From JAMXLO01 sp041487355 (GTDB lineage: Bacteria; Pseudomonadota; Alphaproteobacteria; Acetobacterales; Acetobacteraceae), in the NCBI GenBank assembly GCA_041487355.1, contig JBGPND010000131.1, positions 1 through 14,723 of the forward strand: a DNA stretch of 14,723 nucleotides, in the 5' to 3' direction. The notes under the pieces were generated by a model, which saw only the letters and a list, made by a program, of their open reading frames with translations, was not told the origin of the DNA and did no database searches. Both the position numbers and the translations under genes were made by a program. Shown here piece after piece: positions 1 to 6,603 of this stretch (position 1 is its first letter; each line of letters opens with the position of its first letter).

Positions 1-21
1 CCCCGGATCAGCGCCGCCGGA

Positions 22-894
22 TCAGGGCGCTTCGCTCTCGCGCATCGCTGCCGCCTCGCGCTGGAGGCGGCGGTAGCTGCGGACGCTGAACGGCAGCATG
101 CCGAGATAGATCAGGCCGGCGGCGGCAAGCGCGGCCCAGGGATCGGCGACCAGGACGGCGGCAAAGGTTCCGGTGCCGAGCAGCATGGGCAGCACGTATT
201 CATGCGGCACCTTGAAATTCTTGAAGCTCCAGACCGGCAAGGTGGACACCAGCAGGAGCGCGGCCCCGATCAGGACGAACGCGCAGAACAGCGGATATTG
301 CGCCGCCGCAACCAGCCAGTCCAATCCGAGCGACCTCGCCTCCAGGCCGAGGAAGAGCGGGAACAAGGCAAGCCCGGCGCCGGCCGGAGCGGGCACGCCG
401 GTGAAGAAGTTGTAGGCGTAGGCAGGGCCTGGCGTCCTATCGAGCGCGGCGTTGAAGCGTGCCAGCCGCAACGCCATGCAGACCGCGAACATCAGGCAGG
501 GCGTATAGCCGAAGCCGCCGGCGCGCTGCAGCGACCAGACATAGAGCGTGAAGGCGGGAGCGACGCCGAAGCACAGGAAGTCGGCCAGGCTGTCGAACTC
601 CGCGCCGAAGCGCGACGTGGCCTTCAACAGCCGGGCAAGCCTGCCGTCCAGCCCGTCGATCGCTCCGGCGACCACGATCGCCACCGCGGCCGAGCCGAAC
701 CGGCCCTCCAGCGCAAAGCGCATCGATGTCAGCCCGGCGCACAGGCCGAGCAGGGTCATCAGGTTGGGGATCATCCGGTTGAACGACATTCCCTTGAAGC
801 GCGGTCGCGCCCGGGGCCGGAGGCGGCGGAGCCGGTTGATCGGCGAAACCCGGCCCGGATTGCCATGCCAATCGGGGCGGGGAGTGCCGCTCAT
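22..894 (-). CDS. pssA: CDP-diacylglycerol--serine O-phosphatidyltransferase
   Basis: Integral membrane enzyme that transfers a phosphatidyl group from CDP-diacylglycerol to L-serine, giving phosphatidylserine and CMP, the first committed step to phosphatidylethanolamine. The 290-residue product carries the complete CDP-alcohol phosphatidyltransferase signature: D80, D83, G84, A87-R88, G97, D101 and D105 in the spacing DxxDGxxAR-x8-GxxxDxxxD. Several hydrophobic segments follow the motif, as expected for this type II PssA. The ATG start at 894 overlaps the psd stop as ATGA, which supports this start and implies translational coupling. A basic N-terminal extension of about 35 residues precedes the usual family core (near M36), so an internal start is possible but less likely given the overlap. 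Family assignment is firm from the motif and the psd neighbour. Confidence 0.95.
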   Translation of the reverse strand: MSGTPRPDWHGNPGRVSPINRLRRLRPRARPRFKGMSFNRMIPNLMTLLGLCAGLTSMRFALEGRFGSAAVAIVVAGAIDGLDGRLARLLKATSRFGAEFDSLADFLCFGVAPAFTLYVWSLQRAGGFGYTPCLMFAVCMALRLARFNAALDRTPGPAYAYNFFTGVPAPAGAGLALFPLFLGLEARSLGLDWLVAAAQYPLFCAFVLIGAALLLVSTLPVWSFKNFKVPHEYVLPMLLGTGTFAAVLVADPWAALAAAGLIYLGMLPFSVRSYRRLQREAAAMRESEAP

Positions 895-1562
895 GACGCA
901 AGCTCCGCGATCACCGTCTCGCCGCCGATCATGGTCTGGCCAACGGCCACCAGCGGGCGAACGCCCTCAGGCAGATAGAGATCGGCTCGGCTGCCGAAGC
1001 GGATGATGCCGAAGCGCTGGCCGGCGTGGACCGCATCACCCTCGCGCAGATCGCAGACGATGCGCCGGGCGATCAGGCCGGCGATCTGCACCACGGCGAT
1101 CTCGCGCCCGTCGGGCAGGCGCAGGGCGATGGCGTTGCGCTCGTTCGCTTCGCTCGCCTTGTCCAGGCTGGCGTTCATGAAGCTGCCATGGCGGTAGGCG
1201 ATCCGTGTGATGATGCCGTCGGCGGGGACGCGGTTCACGTGGACGTTCAGCACGGACAGGAAGGTGCTGACCCGCCAGCGCGGCATCAGCCCGAGGCCGA
1301 GTTCCGCCGGCGGCACGGCAGGCATCACCGACACCACGCGACCATCGGCGGGCGCGACCATCGCTCCGGGGCGGCCAGGCGGCACGCGCTCCGGATCGCG
1401 GAAGAAGAACAGGCAGAACAGTGTGAACAGGAGGCCGAGCCAGGCCAGCCAGGGACCCAGCGCCAGGCCGAGCATCACCGCGACCAAGCCGCCCAGAATG
1501 AACGGTCGCCCGGCAGGGTGCGGCGGCGCGAGCACGTGGCCGATGTCTTCGACGAGCGGCAT
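891..1562 (-). CDS. psd: Phosphatidylserine decarboxylase proenzyme, short type
   Basis: Decarboxylates phosphatidylserine to phosphatidylethanolamine on the inner membrane, directly using the product of the overlapping pssA. The 223-residue proenzyme has two adjacent hydrophobic helices (about residues 21-54), a conserved PADG block (71-74), the LNVHVNR block (105-111, H108), and the FGSR self-cleavage site at G190-S191. Known Psd proteins cleave there autocatalytically, the serine becoming the pyruvoyl cofactor of the alpha chain. Length fits the short bacterial Psd class. It is first in a two-gene operon with pssA (ATGA overlap) and is divergent from the hypothetical gene at 1631, with 68 bp between the starts. 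That gap must hold its promoter; I see no clear boxes. Confidence 0.95.
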   Translation of the reverse strand: MPLVEDIGHVLAPPHPAGRPFILGGLVAVMLGLALGPWLAWLGLLFTLFCLFFFRDPERVPPGRPGAMVAPADGRVVSVMPAVPPAELGLGLMPRWRVSTFLSVLNVHVNRVPADGIITRIAYRHGSFMNASLDKASEANERNAIALRLPDGREIAVVQIAGLIARRIVCDLREGDAVHAGQRFGIIRFGSRADLYLPEGVRPLVAVGQTMIGGETVIAELAS

Positions 1563-1630
1563 ACAGGTGCCGATTTATGGATGCTTCACCCTGGCCGGGC
1601 AAGACTAGCAGCAGACAGGGAGCATGCGCC

Positions 1631-2149
1631 ATGTCGTTCGATGCGCCGTTCAAGCTGGGTCCTTTCACGGTCGATTCCGAAGGCCGCCTTTCACCCTGTG
1701 AGTCGGAGAAGACACCGGCCTTCCTGTTCCGCTGGCGCGACCGTGTCGTGCATGCCTGGTTGGCCCAGGCGGACCCGGAAGACGGCCGGCTGGCCCTGCA
1801 GTCCACCCTGGGTCGTGTCCCGAGTACCGCCAGCGCACCGGATGGAACGCTTCGTCCCCGCAGCTTCGCCATGCTGCACTGGCTGCCGAGGTCGGTGCCG
1901 CCCGGTTGGCGGGTGTGTCTTCTGGCAGACCATCGTGTGTGGCTGGAGACCGAGACACGGATCGCACTGCCGATCACCGCCGCCGCGCTGATCACCGAGA
2001 TCACCCGGTTCCTGCTGACGCTCGCGCCCTATCTCGATCTGCTGGACGAGGTGGGACTGACCGCGCTTGGCGCAGGCATTGACGGTGCCAGGGTGGCCTA
2101 TAGCGGGTTCAAGGTGACTGGAAATGCGAGCGAGCCTCGCCAGTTGTGA
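1631..2149 (+). CDS. Conserved-looking hypothetical protein, 172 aa
   Basis: I do not recognise the family. The start chosen is the ATG at 1631, preceded by AGGGAG (about 1617-1622) at 8 bp spacing. An upstream in-frame ATG at 1577 would add 18 residues with no comparable ribosome-binding site. The product begins MSFDAPFKLGPFTVD. It has a tryptophan/arginine-rich N-terminal half (FRWRDRVVHAWL) that reads like beta structure, and one moderately hydrophobic helical stretch (ITAAALITEITRFLLTLAPYL) in the C-terminal part. No catalytic motif or signal peptide is evident. Codon use matches the neighbours. The stop codon TGA (2147-2149) forms the first three bases of the downstream inverted repeat, so the native C terminus may have been changed when that repeat arrived. 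It is divergent from psd and shows no operon partner. Confidence 0.7.
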   Translation: MSFDAPFKLGPFTVDSEGRLSPCESEKTPAFLFRWRDRVVHAWLAQADPEDGRLALQSTLGRVPSTASAPDGTLRPRSFAMLHWLPRSVPPGWRVCLLADHRVWLETETRIALPITAAALITEITRFLLTLAPYLDLLDEVGLTALGAGIDGARVAYSGFKVTGNASEPRQL

Positions 2150-2233
2150 TGGGTTTCGCTCTGCTCAACCCATCCACAGGCTGCGGCGTAGCGGCGTGGG
2201 CGTAGGATGGGTTGAGCAGAGCGAAACCCATCA
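2147..2233. repeat. REPIN-like pair of inverted palindromes
   Basis: Two perfect 29-bp inverted copies (2147-2175 and 2205-2233) are separated by a 29-bp GC-rich spacer. Each arm is itself a small palindrome: GATGGGTT and AACCCATC flank an 11-bp centre (2148-2174 on the left). Two inverted REP units around a spacer is the layout of REPINs, which are mobilised in trans by RAYT (Y1-type) transposases; no such gene is in this window. The element starts on the stop codon of the hypothetical gene and ends 18 bp before the 3' end of the convergent membrane-protein gene. As RNA it would form a strong hairpin that could block read-through from either side. Confidence 0.8.
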
Positions 2234-2250
2234 ATCCGGCATGATTCCAG

Positions 2251-3096
2251 TCATGCCAGGGTGCGAAGCGCGATCCAGGCGATGCCCGTGGCGACCAGCG
2301 CCGCCAGCACGCTGGCACTCGCTGCGGCGGCCCGACCGGCGAAGCGGAGCCGGCTGGCCAGATACGGGGCGAGCCAGAGCGCAAGCAGCGGTGCCACCGC
2401 AGCGATATCGACCGGTCCGACCCGCAGGTGAGGCAGCCGGCCGAAGGCGATCACGGCGAGGCTGCCGACCGCGGCGATGTCCGCGGCGATCGGCAATGCC
2501 ACCAGTCCCGGCATGGCAGGCAGCGCGAACAGCGCCAGGGAAGCAAGCGCCGGCACCAGGGCCAGCAGCATCCATATCGGCGGCAGCGCCACGACGTGAA
2601 ACGACGCCGCCATCGTCAGCCCGGTCAGCGCGAGGCGCAGCGGGTCCAGCGCATCGGTTGCCAGGCCGCGCGCGTATAGCAGGACGGCAACCGCGACACC
2701 GAGACCGATCGGCCAGGCCTGCAGCAGATCCGGTTGTCGGCGTGGCGCGCCGCACAGCCACCACCCGGTGAACGCCGCCGCCAGCAGCAGGCCGAGCAGC
2801 GCGCCGCGGTTCCGGCCGAGCCACGCCGACAGCAAGCCAATGACCAGCACGACAGCGGCGACGAGTGTCAGATGATCCACGGACAGGCGTGGCGATGTCG
2901 CCCACAGCCTGCCGCTGATGGCGTACCAGCCGGCGACCACGCCGGCGCCGCCGGCCGCGGCCGCGAGCAAGCCGGAACGCATGAACCGGCCGGCGAACGC
3001 CAGCCCAAGCGCAACGGCGAGCCCGATCAGCGGACCGCGAAAATCGTGCCAGACAGCAGGCAGATCGGCTCTGTCCCAATCGATATGAATCGGCAC
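2251..3096 (-). CDS. Multi-pass membrane protein of unknown function
   Basis: The 281-residue product is strongly hydrophobic, with about ten predicted transmembrane segments (roughly residues 21-37, 42-60, 76-93, 98-114, 128-143, 152-171, 173-193, 196-218, 229-247, 258-278) joined by short loops. No signature of a known transporter family is visible, so no substrate is proposed. The start is GTG at 3096. No in-frame start lies just upstream and the N-terminal sequence leads directly into the first helix, but the ribosome-binding site is weak. It is divergent from the cytochrome b561 gene with 76 bp between starts, and convergent with the hypothetical gene across the REPIN-like repeat. The adjacency to cytochrome b561 could mean a shared membrane redox role, but this is only suggestive. 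Confidence 0.75.
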   Translation of the reverse strand: MPIHIDWDRADLPAVWHDFRGPLIGLAVALGLAFAGRFMRSGLLAAAAGGAGVVAGWYAISGRLWATSPRLSVDHLTLVAAVVLVIGLLSAWLGRNRGALLGLLLAAAFTGWWLCGAPRRQPDLLQAWPIGLGVAVAVLLYARGLATDALDPLRLALTGLTMAASFHVVALPPIWMLLALVPALASLALFALPAMPGLVALPIAADIAAVGSLAVIAFGRLPHLRVGPVDIAAVAPLLALWLAPYLASRLRFAGRAAAASASVLAALVATGIAWIALRTLA

Positions 3097-3106
3097 GCTG
3101 ACTGGA

Positions 3107-3130
3107 TGACGCGCCGCCCCTGGTGCGTCA
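3107..3130. promoter_or_regulatory. Inverted repeat in divergent intergenic region
   Basis: TGACGC (3107-3112) and GCGTCA (3125-3130) form a 6-bp inverted repeat with a 12-bp centre, located in the 76-bp gap between the divergent membrane-protein and cytochrome b561 genes. The placement fits an operator acting on one or both promoters, but arms this short can occur by chance and no promoter boxes are clear. Confidence 0.25.
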
Positions 3131-3172
3131 AGCTGATAGGCGATCTGCCACCGTCAAGATGGGGGCGAAAGC

Positions 3173-3835
3173 GTGCCTGAACCGAAATTGCCGATACAGG
3201 TCTGGGACGCGCCGACACGCCTGTTCCACTGGGCCATCGTCGTTCTGCTCTGCACGAGTTGGCTGGCCGAGCGCCGAGGCTGGACGGAGCTGCACTTCCT
3301 GTCCGGCTACAGCATCCTTGCGCTGCTGTTGTTCCGCCTGGCCTGGGGGTTCGTCGGCAGCGAGACCTCGCGGTTCTCGCGGTTCCTGAAGAGCCCGCTG
3401 GCGGCCCTGCGTCACCTGGCGCACCTGTACAGGCGCGAGCCGGATACGGAAATCGGCCATAACGCCGCCGGCGGCTGGTCGGTCCTGCTGATGCTGGTGC
3501 TGCTGGCCGTCCAGGTGGCGACAGGCCTCTGTGCCAATGACGACGCCAACACCGAGGGCCCACTGTTCAAATATGTCGGCAAGGACTGGAGCGACTGGCT
3601 GTCGCACATCCACGCGGTCAATTTCAAACTCATCCAGATCGCGGTCGCGGCGCATATTGTTGCGATCATCGTCTATGCCGTGGTGAAGCGGCACGATCTG
3701 GCGCGGCCGATGATCACCGGCAGGAAATACCTGCCGGATGCAATATCGCCTCCCGCCATTGCGAACCCGGTGCGGGCGCTCATTCTGTTCGCGATCGCGG
3801 CGGGCGCGGTGGCCTTTCTGGTGAACTCGCTGTAG
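3173..3835 (+). CDS. Cytochrome b561 family membrane protein
   Basis: A 220-residue di-heme b-type cytochrome of the bacterial cytochrome b561 (CybB-like) / Ni,Fe-hydrogenase cytochrome b superfamily, which moves electrons between the quinone pool and a partner redox protein. The hallmark N terminus VWDAPTRLFHW is present. Candidate axial heme histidines are H19 (helix 1), H41, H145/H147 and H161. Hydrophobic helices lie at about 18-32, 43-62, 101-120, 148-172 and 200-218. The GTG start at 3173 is preceded by GGGGGCGA at a suitable distance, and the family motif begins at once after it. The stop lies 6 bp from the 3' end of the convergent diiron-protein gene. The physiological electron donor and acceptor cannot be read from the sequence. 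Confidence 0.9.
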   Translation: MPEPKLPIQVWDAPTRLFHWAIVVLLCTSWLAERRGWTELHFLSGYSILALLLFRLAWGFVGSETSRFSRFLKSPLAALRHLAHLYRREPDTEIGHNAAGGWSVLLMLVLLAVQVATGLCANDDANTEGPLFKYVGKDWSDWLSHIHAVNFKLIQIAVAAHIVAIIVYAVVKRHDLARPMITGRKYLPDAISPPAIANPVRALILFAIAAGAVAFLVNSL

Positions 3836-3841
3836 CCGCTG

Positions 3842-4663
3842 TTACGCAGCCAGACGCGCGACGAAGCGCTGGCGCCGCCACTGCATCAGGCGCCAGGCGG
3901 CCTTCGCGGAAAAATCCGAGAGGCGGCCGCGCGGCGGCAGCCCGACTGCCTTGAAGATCATGCCCATGCCGCGCTCGATATGGCGGAAGCGGTAGAATGC
4001 CATGGCGCGGGCCATGTAGGCGGCGGTGCAGCGCGCGTGCTCATACGTCTGCCCCTCCGGCTCGTTGCCGCAGTGCCAGGCATAGGCCAGTTCGTCGTCC
4101 TCGCTTTCGGTGATGCGCCCGGCGGCGATGCGCAGGCGGCGCCACAGGCCGATGTTCTCGCGCGCTAGGTAGCGCCGCATATGGTCGTAGAACAGCTTGA
4201 AGTGGCGGTACTCGTCGGCGGCGATGTGGCGGCAGACCTGCTGCAGCACCGGCTCCTTCGCCGCCTCGGCCAGCGCCGTGTAGTAGCTGGAGGTGCCGGT
4301 CTCGACCATGCAGCGGGCGATCAGCTCGCCGGTGCGTGAGCCGCGGATCGAGGCTTCGGCGTCGAGCGGCAGCGTGTAGCCGGCCCTGTAGCGGGCGAAG
4401 GCGGATCGGTAGTCCCAGGATGGATCGGCGAGCATCGCCCATTTGCCGAGCGCGTCGCCGTGCTGCACCTCCTCCTCGGCCCAGTGGTCGACGGCCTGTT
4501 GGAAGTCCGGGTCGTCGCCGAACACGCGGTTCAGGTAGATGGCGTAGTCGGTGCCGTTCCGCTCCACCATGGCGGCGGCCTTCACCAGCGGGATCAGCTC
4601 CGCGTCCACCCTGGCGGGATCGAACCGGTCCCAGGCAACTTCGTCGATACGCCAATGCTTCAT
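3842..4663 (-). CDS. Ferritin-like diiron-carboxylate protein
   Basis: The 273-residue helical protein carries a full set of diiron ligands in ferritin/rubrerythrin/desaturase order: E34 (helix 1), E65-x-x-H68 (helix 2, in WAEEEVQH), E121 (helix 3, in VETGTSSYYTAL) and E151-x-x-H154 (helix 4, in ADEYRHF). Such proteins bind two irons and react with O2 or peroxide. Family members include oxidases, desaturases and detoxifying proteins, so the substrate here is unknown. The long C-terminal half (about 165-273), rich in R, Y and W, lies outside the four-helix core and is basic at the end (MQWRRQRF). There is no signal peptide or clear membrane segment, so it is probably cytoplasmic. ATG start; the upstream Shine-Dalgarno is weak. 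It converges on cytochrome b561. Confidence 0.8.
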   Translation of the reverse strand: MKHWRIDEVAWDRFDPARVDAELIPLVKAAAMVERNGTDYAIYLNRVFGDDPDFQQAVDHWAEEEVQHGDALGKWAMLADPSWDYRSAFARYRAGYTLPLDAEASIRGSRTGELIARCMVETGTSSYYTALAEAAKEPVLQQVCRHIAADEYRHFKLFYDHMRRYLARENIGLWRRLRIAAGRITESEDDELAYAWHCGNEPEGQTYEHARCTAAYMARAMAFYRFRHIERGMGMIFKAVGLPPRGRLSDFSAKAAWRLMQWRRQRFVARLAA

Positions 4664-4674
4664 CGTTTGGTCCG

Positions 4675-4691
4675 CACTGCCCGACGCAGTG
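4675..4691 (-). promoter_or_regulatory. Short inverted repeat upstream of the diiron gene
   Basis: CACTGC and GCAGTG (4675-4680 and 4686-4691) form a perfect 6-bp inverted repeat with a 5-bp centre. It lies 11 bp upstream of the start codon of the ferritin-like gene, in a position suited to a 5'-UTR hairpin or repressor site. No regulator is recognisable and chance cannot be excluded. Confidence 0.25.
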
Positions 4692-4742
4692 TCTTCAAAC
4701 TGCCATTGTTCGGGGGGATTCGGAAGCTTCGGTCACGCCGGC

Positions 4743-4771
4743 TTGACCAATACGGCAAATTGCCGTATTAG
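4743..4771 (+). promoter_or_regulatory. Promoter with palindromic operator of the tacAT-like module
   Basis: A good sigma70-type promoter is visible: -35 TTGACC (4743-4748), exactly 17 bp spacer, -10 TATTAG (4766-4771). The spacer and most of the -10 are occupied by a perfect palindrome, AATACGGCAA-A-TTGCCGTATT (4749-4769, 10-bp arms, one central base). DUF1778/GNAT modules are known to autoregulate through palindromes at their own promoter, so this is very probably the antitoxin-toxin binding site. Transcription would begin about 4777-4779, on or beside the antitoxin ATG. Confidence 0.75.
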
Positions 4772-4776
4772 GGGTG

Positions 4777-5058
4777 ATGGCCGGTCATCATCCCACAGCT
4801 CGGCTGGAAGCCCGCTTGCCCACCGAGGTGCACGCCTTGCTCAAGCGCGCAGCGGAAATCCAGGGGCGGACGCTGACCGATTTCGTGGTGACGGCGGCGC
4901 GCGACGCGGCGCAGCGCACCATCGAGGATGCCGAGATCCTGCGTCTTTCGCTGGAGGATCAGCGGCTGATCGCCGATGGCATCCTCAACCCACCGGAGCC
5001 GACACCGGCGTTGCGCCGGGCGTTCCGCCGCCGCCGTGAGTTGTTCGGCGCCGAGTGA
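4777..5058 (+). CDS. DUF1778 (TacA-like) type II antitoxin
   Basis: A 93-residue antitoxin. The N-terminal part (about residues 7-48: ARLEARLPTEVHALLKRAAE, then GRTLTDFVVTAARDAA) matches the ribbon-helix-helix DUF1778 fold that binds the promoter palindrome. The C-terminal tail (LSLEDQRLIADGILNPPEP then basic) matches the segment that wraps the toxin's acetyl-CoA site in TacA/AtaR relatives. The start is ATG 4777 or the adjacent GTG 4774; neither has a ribosome-binding site at normal spacing. The predicted transcription start falls at the ATG, so the mRNA is probably leaderless. The gene overlaps the toxin gene by 4 bp (GTGA), so the two are translationally coupled. Confidence 0.88.
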   Translation: MAGHHPTARLEARLPTEVHALLKRAAEIQGRTLTDFVVTAARDAAQRTIEDAEILRLSLEDQRLIADGILNPPEPTPALRRAFRRRRELFGAE

Positions 5059-5567
5059 CGGCACCGTTCCGCCTGGAGCCACTGAGCCGGGAACACGACC
5101 GCGCAAGCTTCGGCTGCGGCGAAGAGGCCCTCGACCGGTATTTCCAGACCCTGGTGACACAGGACATCAGGCGGCGGATTGCCAACTGCTTCGTCGCGGT
5201 CGAGGCCGGCAAAGGGCTGCTGGCGGCATTCTACACGATCGCGGCGGGCAGCATCGCGGTTCGGGATCTGCCTGCCGAGGAGGCCAGCCGTCTTCCGCGG
5301 TATCCCACGCTGCCGGCGGTCCGCATCGGCCGGTTGGCGGTCGATCGCCGGTTCCACGGGCGAGGGCTTGGGTCGGCGCTGCTGGCCGATGCCGCGCGGC
5401 GCAGCATGCAGGCGCCTCCGGCCGTTTTCACACTGCTGGTCGATGCCAAGAATGAGCAGGCGGCGGCTTTTTACGAGCACCACGGGTTCCGCCGCCTCGC
5501 CAGCGAGCCGCGGACATTGTTCCTGCCGCTGGCGACGGCGGAGAACACGTTGTTGATGGAGGATTGA
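5055..5567 (+). CDS. GNAT acetyltransferase toxin, TacT/AtaT type
   Basis: A 170-residue GNAT toxin. Characterised relatives acetylate the amino group of aminoacyl-tRNA and thereby stop translation. Family marks: LSREHDRASFGCGEEALDRYF (about 10-30), where the F-x-CG-x3-LD-x-Y/F block is typical of this clade; the acetyl-CoA pyrophosphate loop R98-RFHGRGLG (98-106, the R-x-x-G-x-G/A motif); and FYEHHGF (139-145) with Y140, the usual position of the catalytic tyrosine. The start is GTG 5055, overlapping the antitoxin stop as GTGA; the product begins MTAPFRLEPLSREHD, matching family N termini. Length is within the usual range (about 160-175). No truncation is seen, so the toxin looks functional. 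The specific tRNA target cannot be read from the sequence. Confidence 0.9.
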   Translation: MTAPFRLEPLSREHDRASFGCGEEALDRYFQTLVTQDIRRRIANCFVAVEAGKGLLAAFYTIAAGSIAVRDLPAEEASRLPRYPTLPAVRIGRLAVDRRFHGRGLGSALLADAARRSMQAPPAVFTLLVDAKNEQAAAFYEHHGFRRLASEPRTLFLPLATAENTLLMED

Positions 5568-6038
5568 GCCAGTCGCTCAGGGCTGACGCATATGGTCATC
5601 GGGTGCATCTCGCCGTGTGCGATCCCGCGTGTCGCGCCCAAGGCTGATGGCTGCGGTGCGAACCCAAGAGCAAGAAAGCATTCTTAACACGGAGAAGCAG
5701 GGAGAACCACGGTGGGCCACGGAGCAGGAATTTTTTGGTGCTTCGCGCCGGAAGACAGCTCATCGCCGCGCGAAGCGCATAAATGCTTTCTCCGTGGCCC
5801 ACCGTGGTTCTCCCTGCTTCTCCGTGTTAAGAATGCTTTCTTGCTTACTTTACTGGGCCTGTGACGGCAGGCTGCCGCCCGCGCAAGGCGTCGACGCCAA
5901 ATGCGATCGCCCGACCCATTCGCTGCCGTTGTCTTGCCTTCTCCGCCGGGTTGGCAACAAACTCGTTACTTCACCGTACACCAGGGCGAGCGCATGGAGA
6001 CCTTCGAACCGCTGAAATGCATCGCGAGCCTGCGAAGC
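5568..6038. other. Non-coding stretch holding a long hairpin element
   Basis: About 470 bp between the GNAT toxin and the interrupted gene at 6039-6470. It holds the 177-bp hairpin described separately (5669-5845). It also holds about 100 bp before it and 190 bp after it in which I see no gene with a start, ribosome-binding site and recognisable product. Base composition is less GC-rich than in flanking core genes, consistent with acquired DNA. Open frames here mostly read through the hairpin arms and are not credible proteins. Confidence 0.6.
5669..5845. repeat. Long inverted repeat (56-bp perfect arms), hairpin element
   Basis: Arms 5669-5724 and 5790-5845 are perfect reverse complements over 56 bp. 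Similarity continues inward with a few mismatches and a small bulge: 5738-5748 GTGCTTCGCGC pairs with 5768-5778. Most of the 177 bp could therefore fold as one hairpin with a small loop near 5750-5765. Within each arm is a roughly 10-bp tandem unit: CACGGAGAAG, CAGGGAGAAC, CACGGTGGGC, CACGGAG (left arm 5688-5724). No transposase lies nearby. It resembles a non-autonomous miniature palindromic element; on RNA it would be a strong structure downstream of the toxin gene. Confidence 0.85.
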
Positions 6039-6470
6039 TCACTCCGTGTTCGTACCGAACAGGATCAGCCAGATGTCACGCGCAGAAAGCGCCTTCCGTC
6101 CGCCCGAAGTCTCCGACCGCATAAGCGATACTGGCTTTACAAACGAAGACTGTGCAACCGGCGAGTCCAGACTGCCCTAGTCGCGGCAGAACGCAGCCAG
6201 TGCCGCTGCTGCTACTGGGTTGCCATAAACGGCAACACGTGTCTTCGCATCGATCAATAAAGCCGTGGCATCGGCTTCTTTTTCCGCGTCAGTTTTCCGG
6301 TGGGCGATCGTTATGCTGGCAACCGACTTGATGAAATCGATATACGCTTCGGTTCGTAACCGAGCGTAGTTCTTACTTGACTCGCTGCGTAGCCCGAGCA
6401 GGTACGTTGCCGTGGCGCCCAATAGGGCACCGATCATTGCCGAAAATGGGGCAACCTCGCCCAGTTGCAT
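6039..6470 (-). pseudogene. Small membrane-anchored protein gene interrupted by in-frame TAG
   Basis: From the ATG at 6470 the frame runs 97 residues to a TAG at 6177-6179, then continues open for 45 further codons to a TGA at 6039-6041. The first part has an N-terminal transmembrane helix (about 9-27), then LRTEAYIDFIKSVA and a helical region ending NPVAAAALAAFCRD. After the TAG it resumes as GSLDSPVAQSSF, LMRSE and WLILFGTN, which looks like the natural C terminus (a 'LLFG' end) of a small family of anchored proteins rather than random sequence. I infer a 143-residue ancestral protein broken by a nonsense mutation. A functional 97-residue product or amber read-through is the alternative. 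The gene sits downstream of atpC on the same strand. Function unknown. Confidence 0.6.
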
Positions 6471-6527
6471 GTGACGCCCCGATAATACTCACCGACGAAG
6501 TACGCGACGTGCCGTGCCGCCGGCACC

Positions 6528-6600
6528 CTACGCCGCTTCTGCCGCCTCCACCATCGCGCGGGCCGACTGGATGCGATTCCAGCGCGGCGTCCTCGACGAC
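6528..6600 (-). pseudogene. Decayed duplicate of the atpC 3' end
   Basis: On the minus strand, 6569-6528 reads QSARAMVEAAEAA then TAG. This closely matches QSARAMIEAVDG near the C terminus of the intact epsilon subunit just upstream (encoded about 6619-6654). Nucleotide similarity extends upstream to about 6600 (GTCGTCGAGGAC...CTGGA...CGC...CAGTC against GTCGTGGCCGAGGAG...CTGGAGCGC...CAGTC), but with small indels that break the frame. The fragment begins directly after the atpC stop at 6604. It has no start codon or ribosome-binding site and is too short to be a gene. It looks like a tandem duplication of the atpC tail, or the original tail displaced by recombination. Confidence 0.6.
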
Positions 6601-6603
6601 CCC

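Noticed and set aside
1..25. Short direct repeat CCGGATCAG at 3-11 and 17-25
   Set aside because: Nine bases in a GC-rich stretch at the window edge can arise by chance and no function is indicated.
3835..3845. Possible bidirectional terminator between cytochrome b561 and the diiron gene
   Set aside because: Only 6 bp separate the genes and no stem followed by a T-run is visible.
5669..5845. Hairpin considered as a CRISPR array or integron attC site
   Set aside because: There are no evenly spaced direct repeats with unique spacers, and no attC-type core sites or adjacent integrase.
5617..6015. Plus-strand open frame of 132 codons across the hairpin element
   Set aside because: Most of it translates the two hairpin arms; the product is a by-product of repeat sequence and lacks coding character.
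5850..6038. A 62-codon open stretch on the minus strand continuing after the TGA at 6039-6041
   Set aside because: It has no ribosome-binding site or good start codon, lies against the hairpin element, and its low-complexity arginine- and serine-rich sequence resembles no protein I know.
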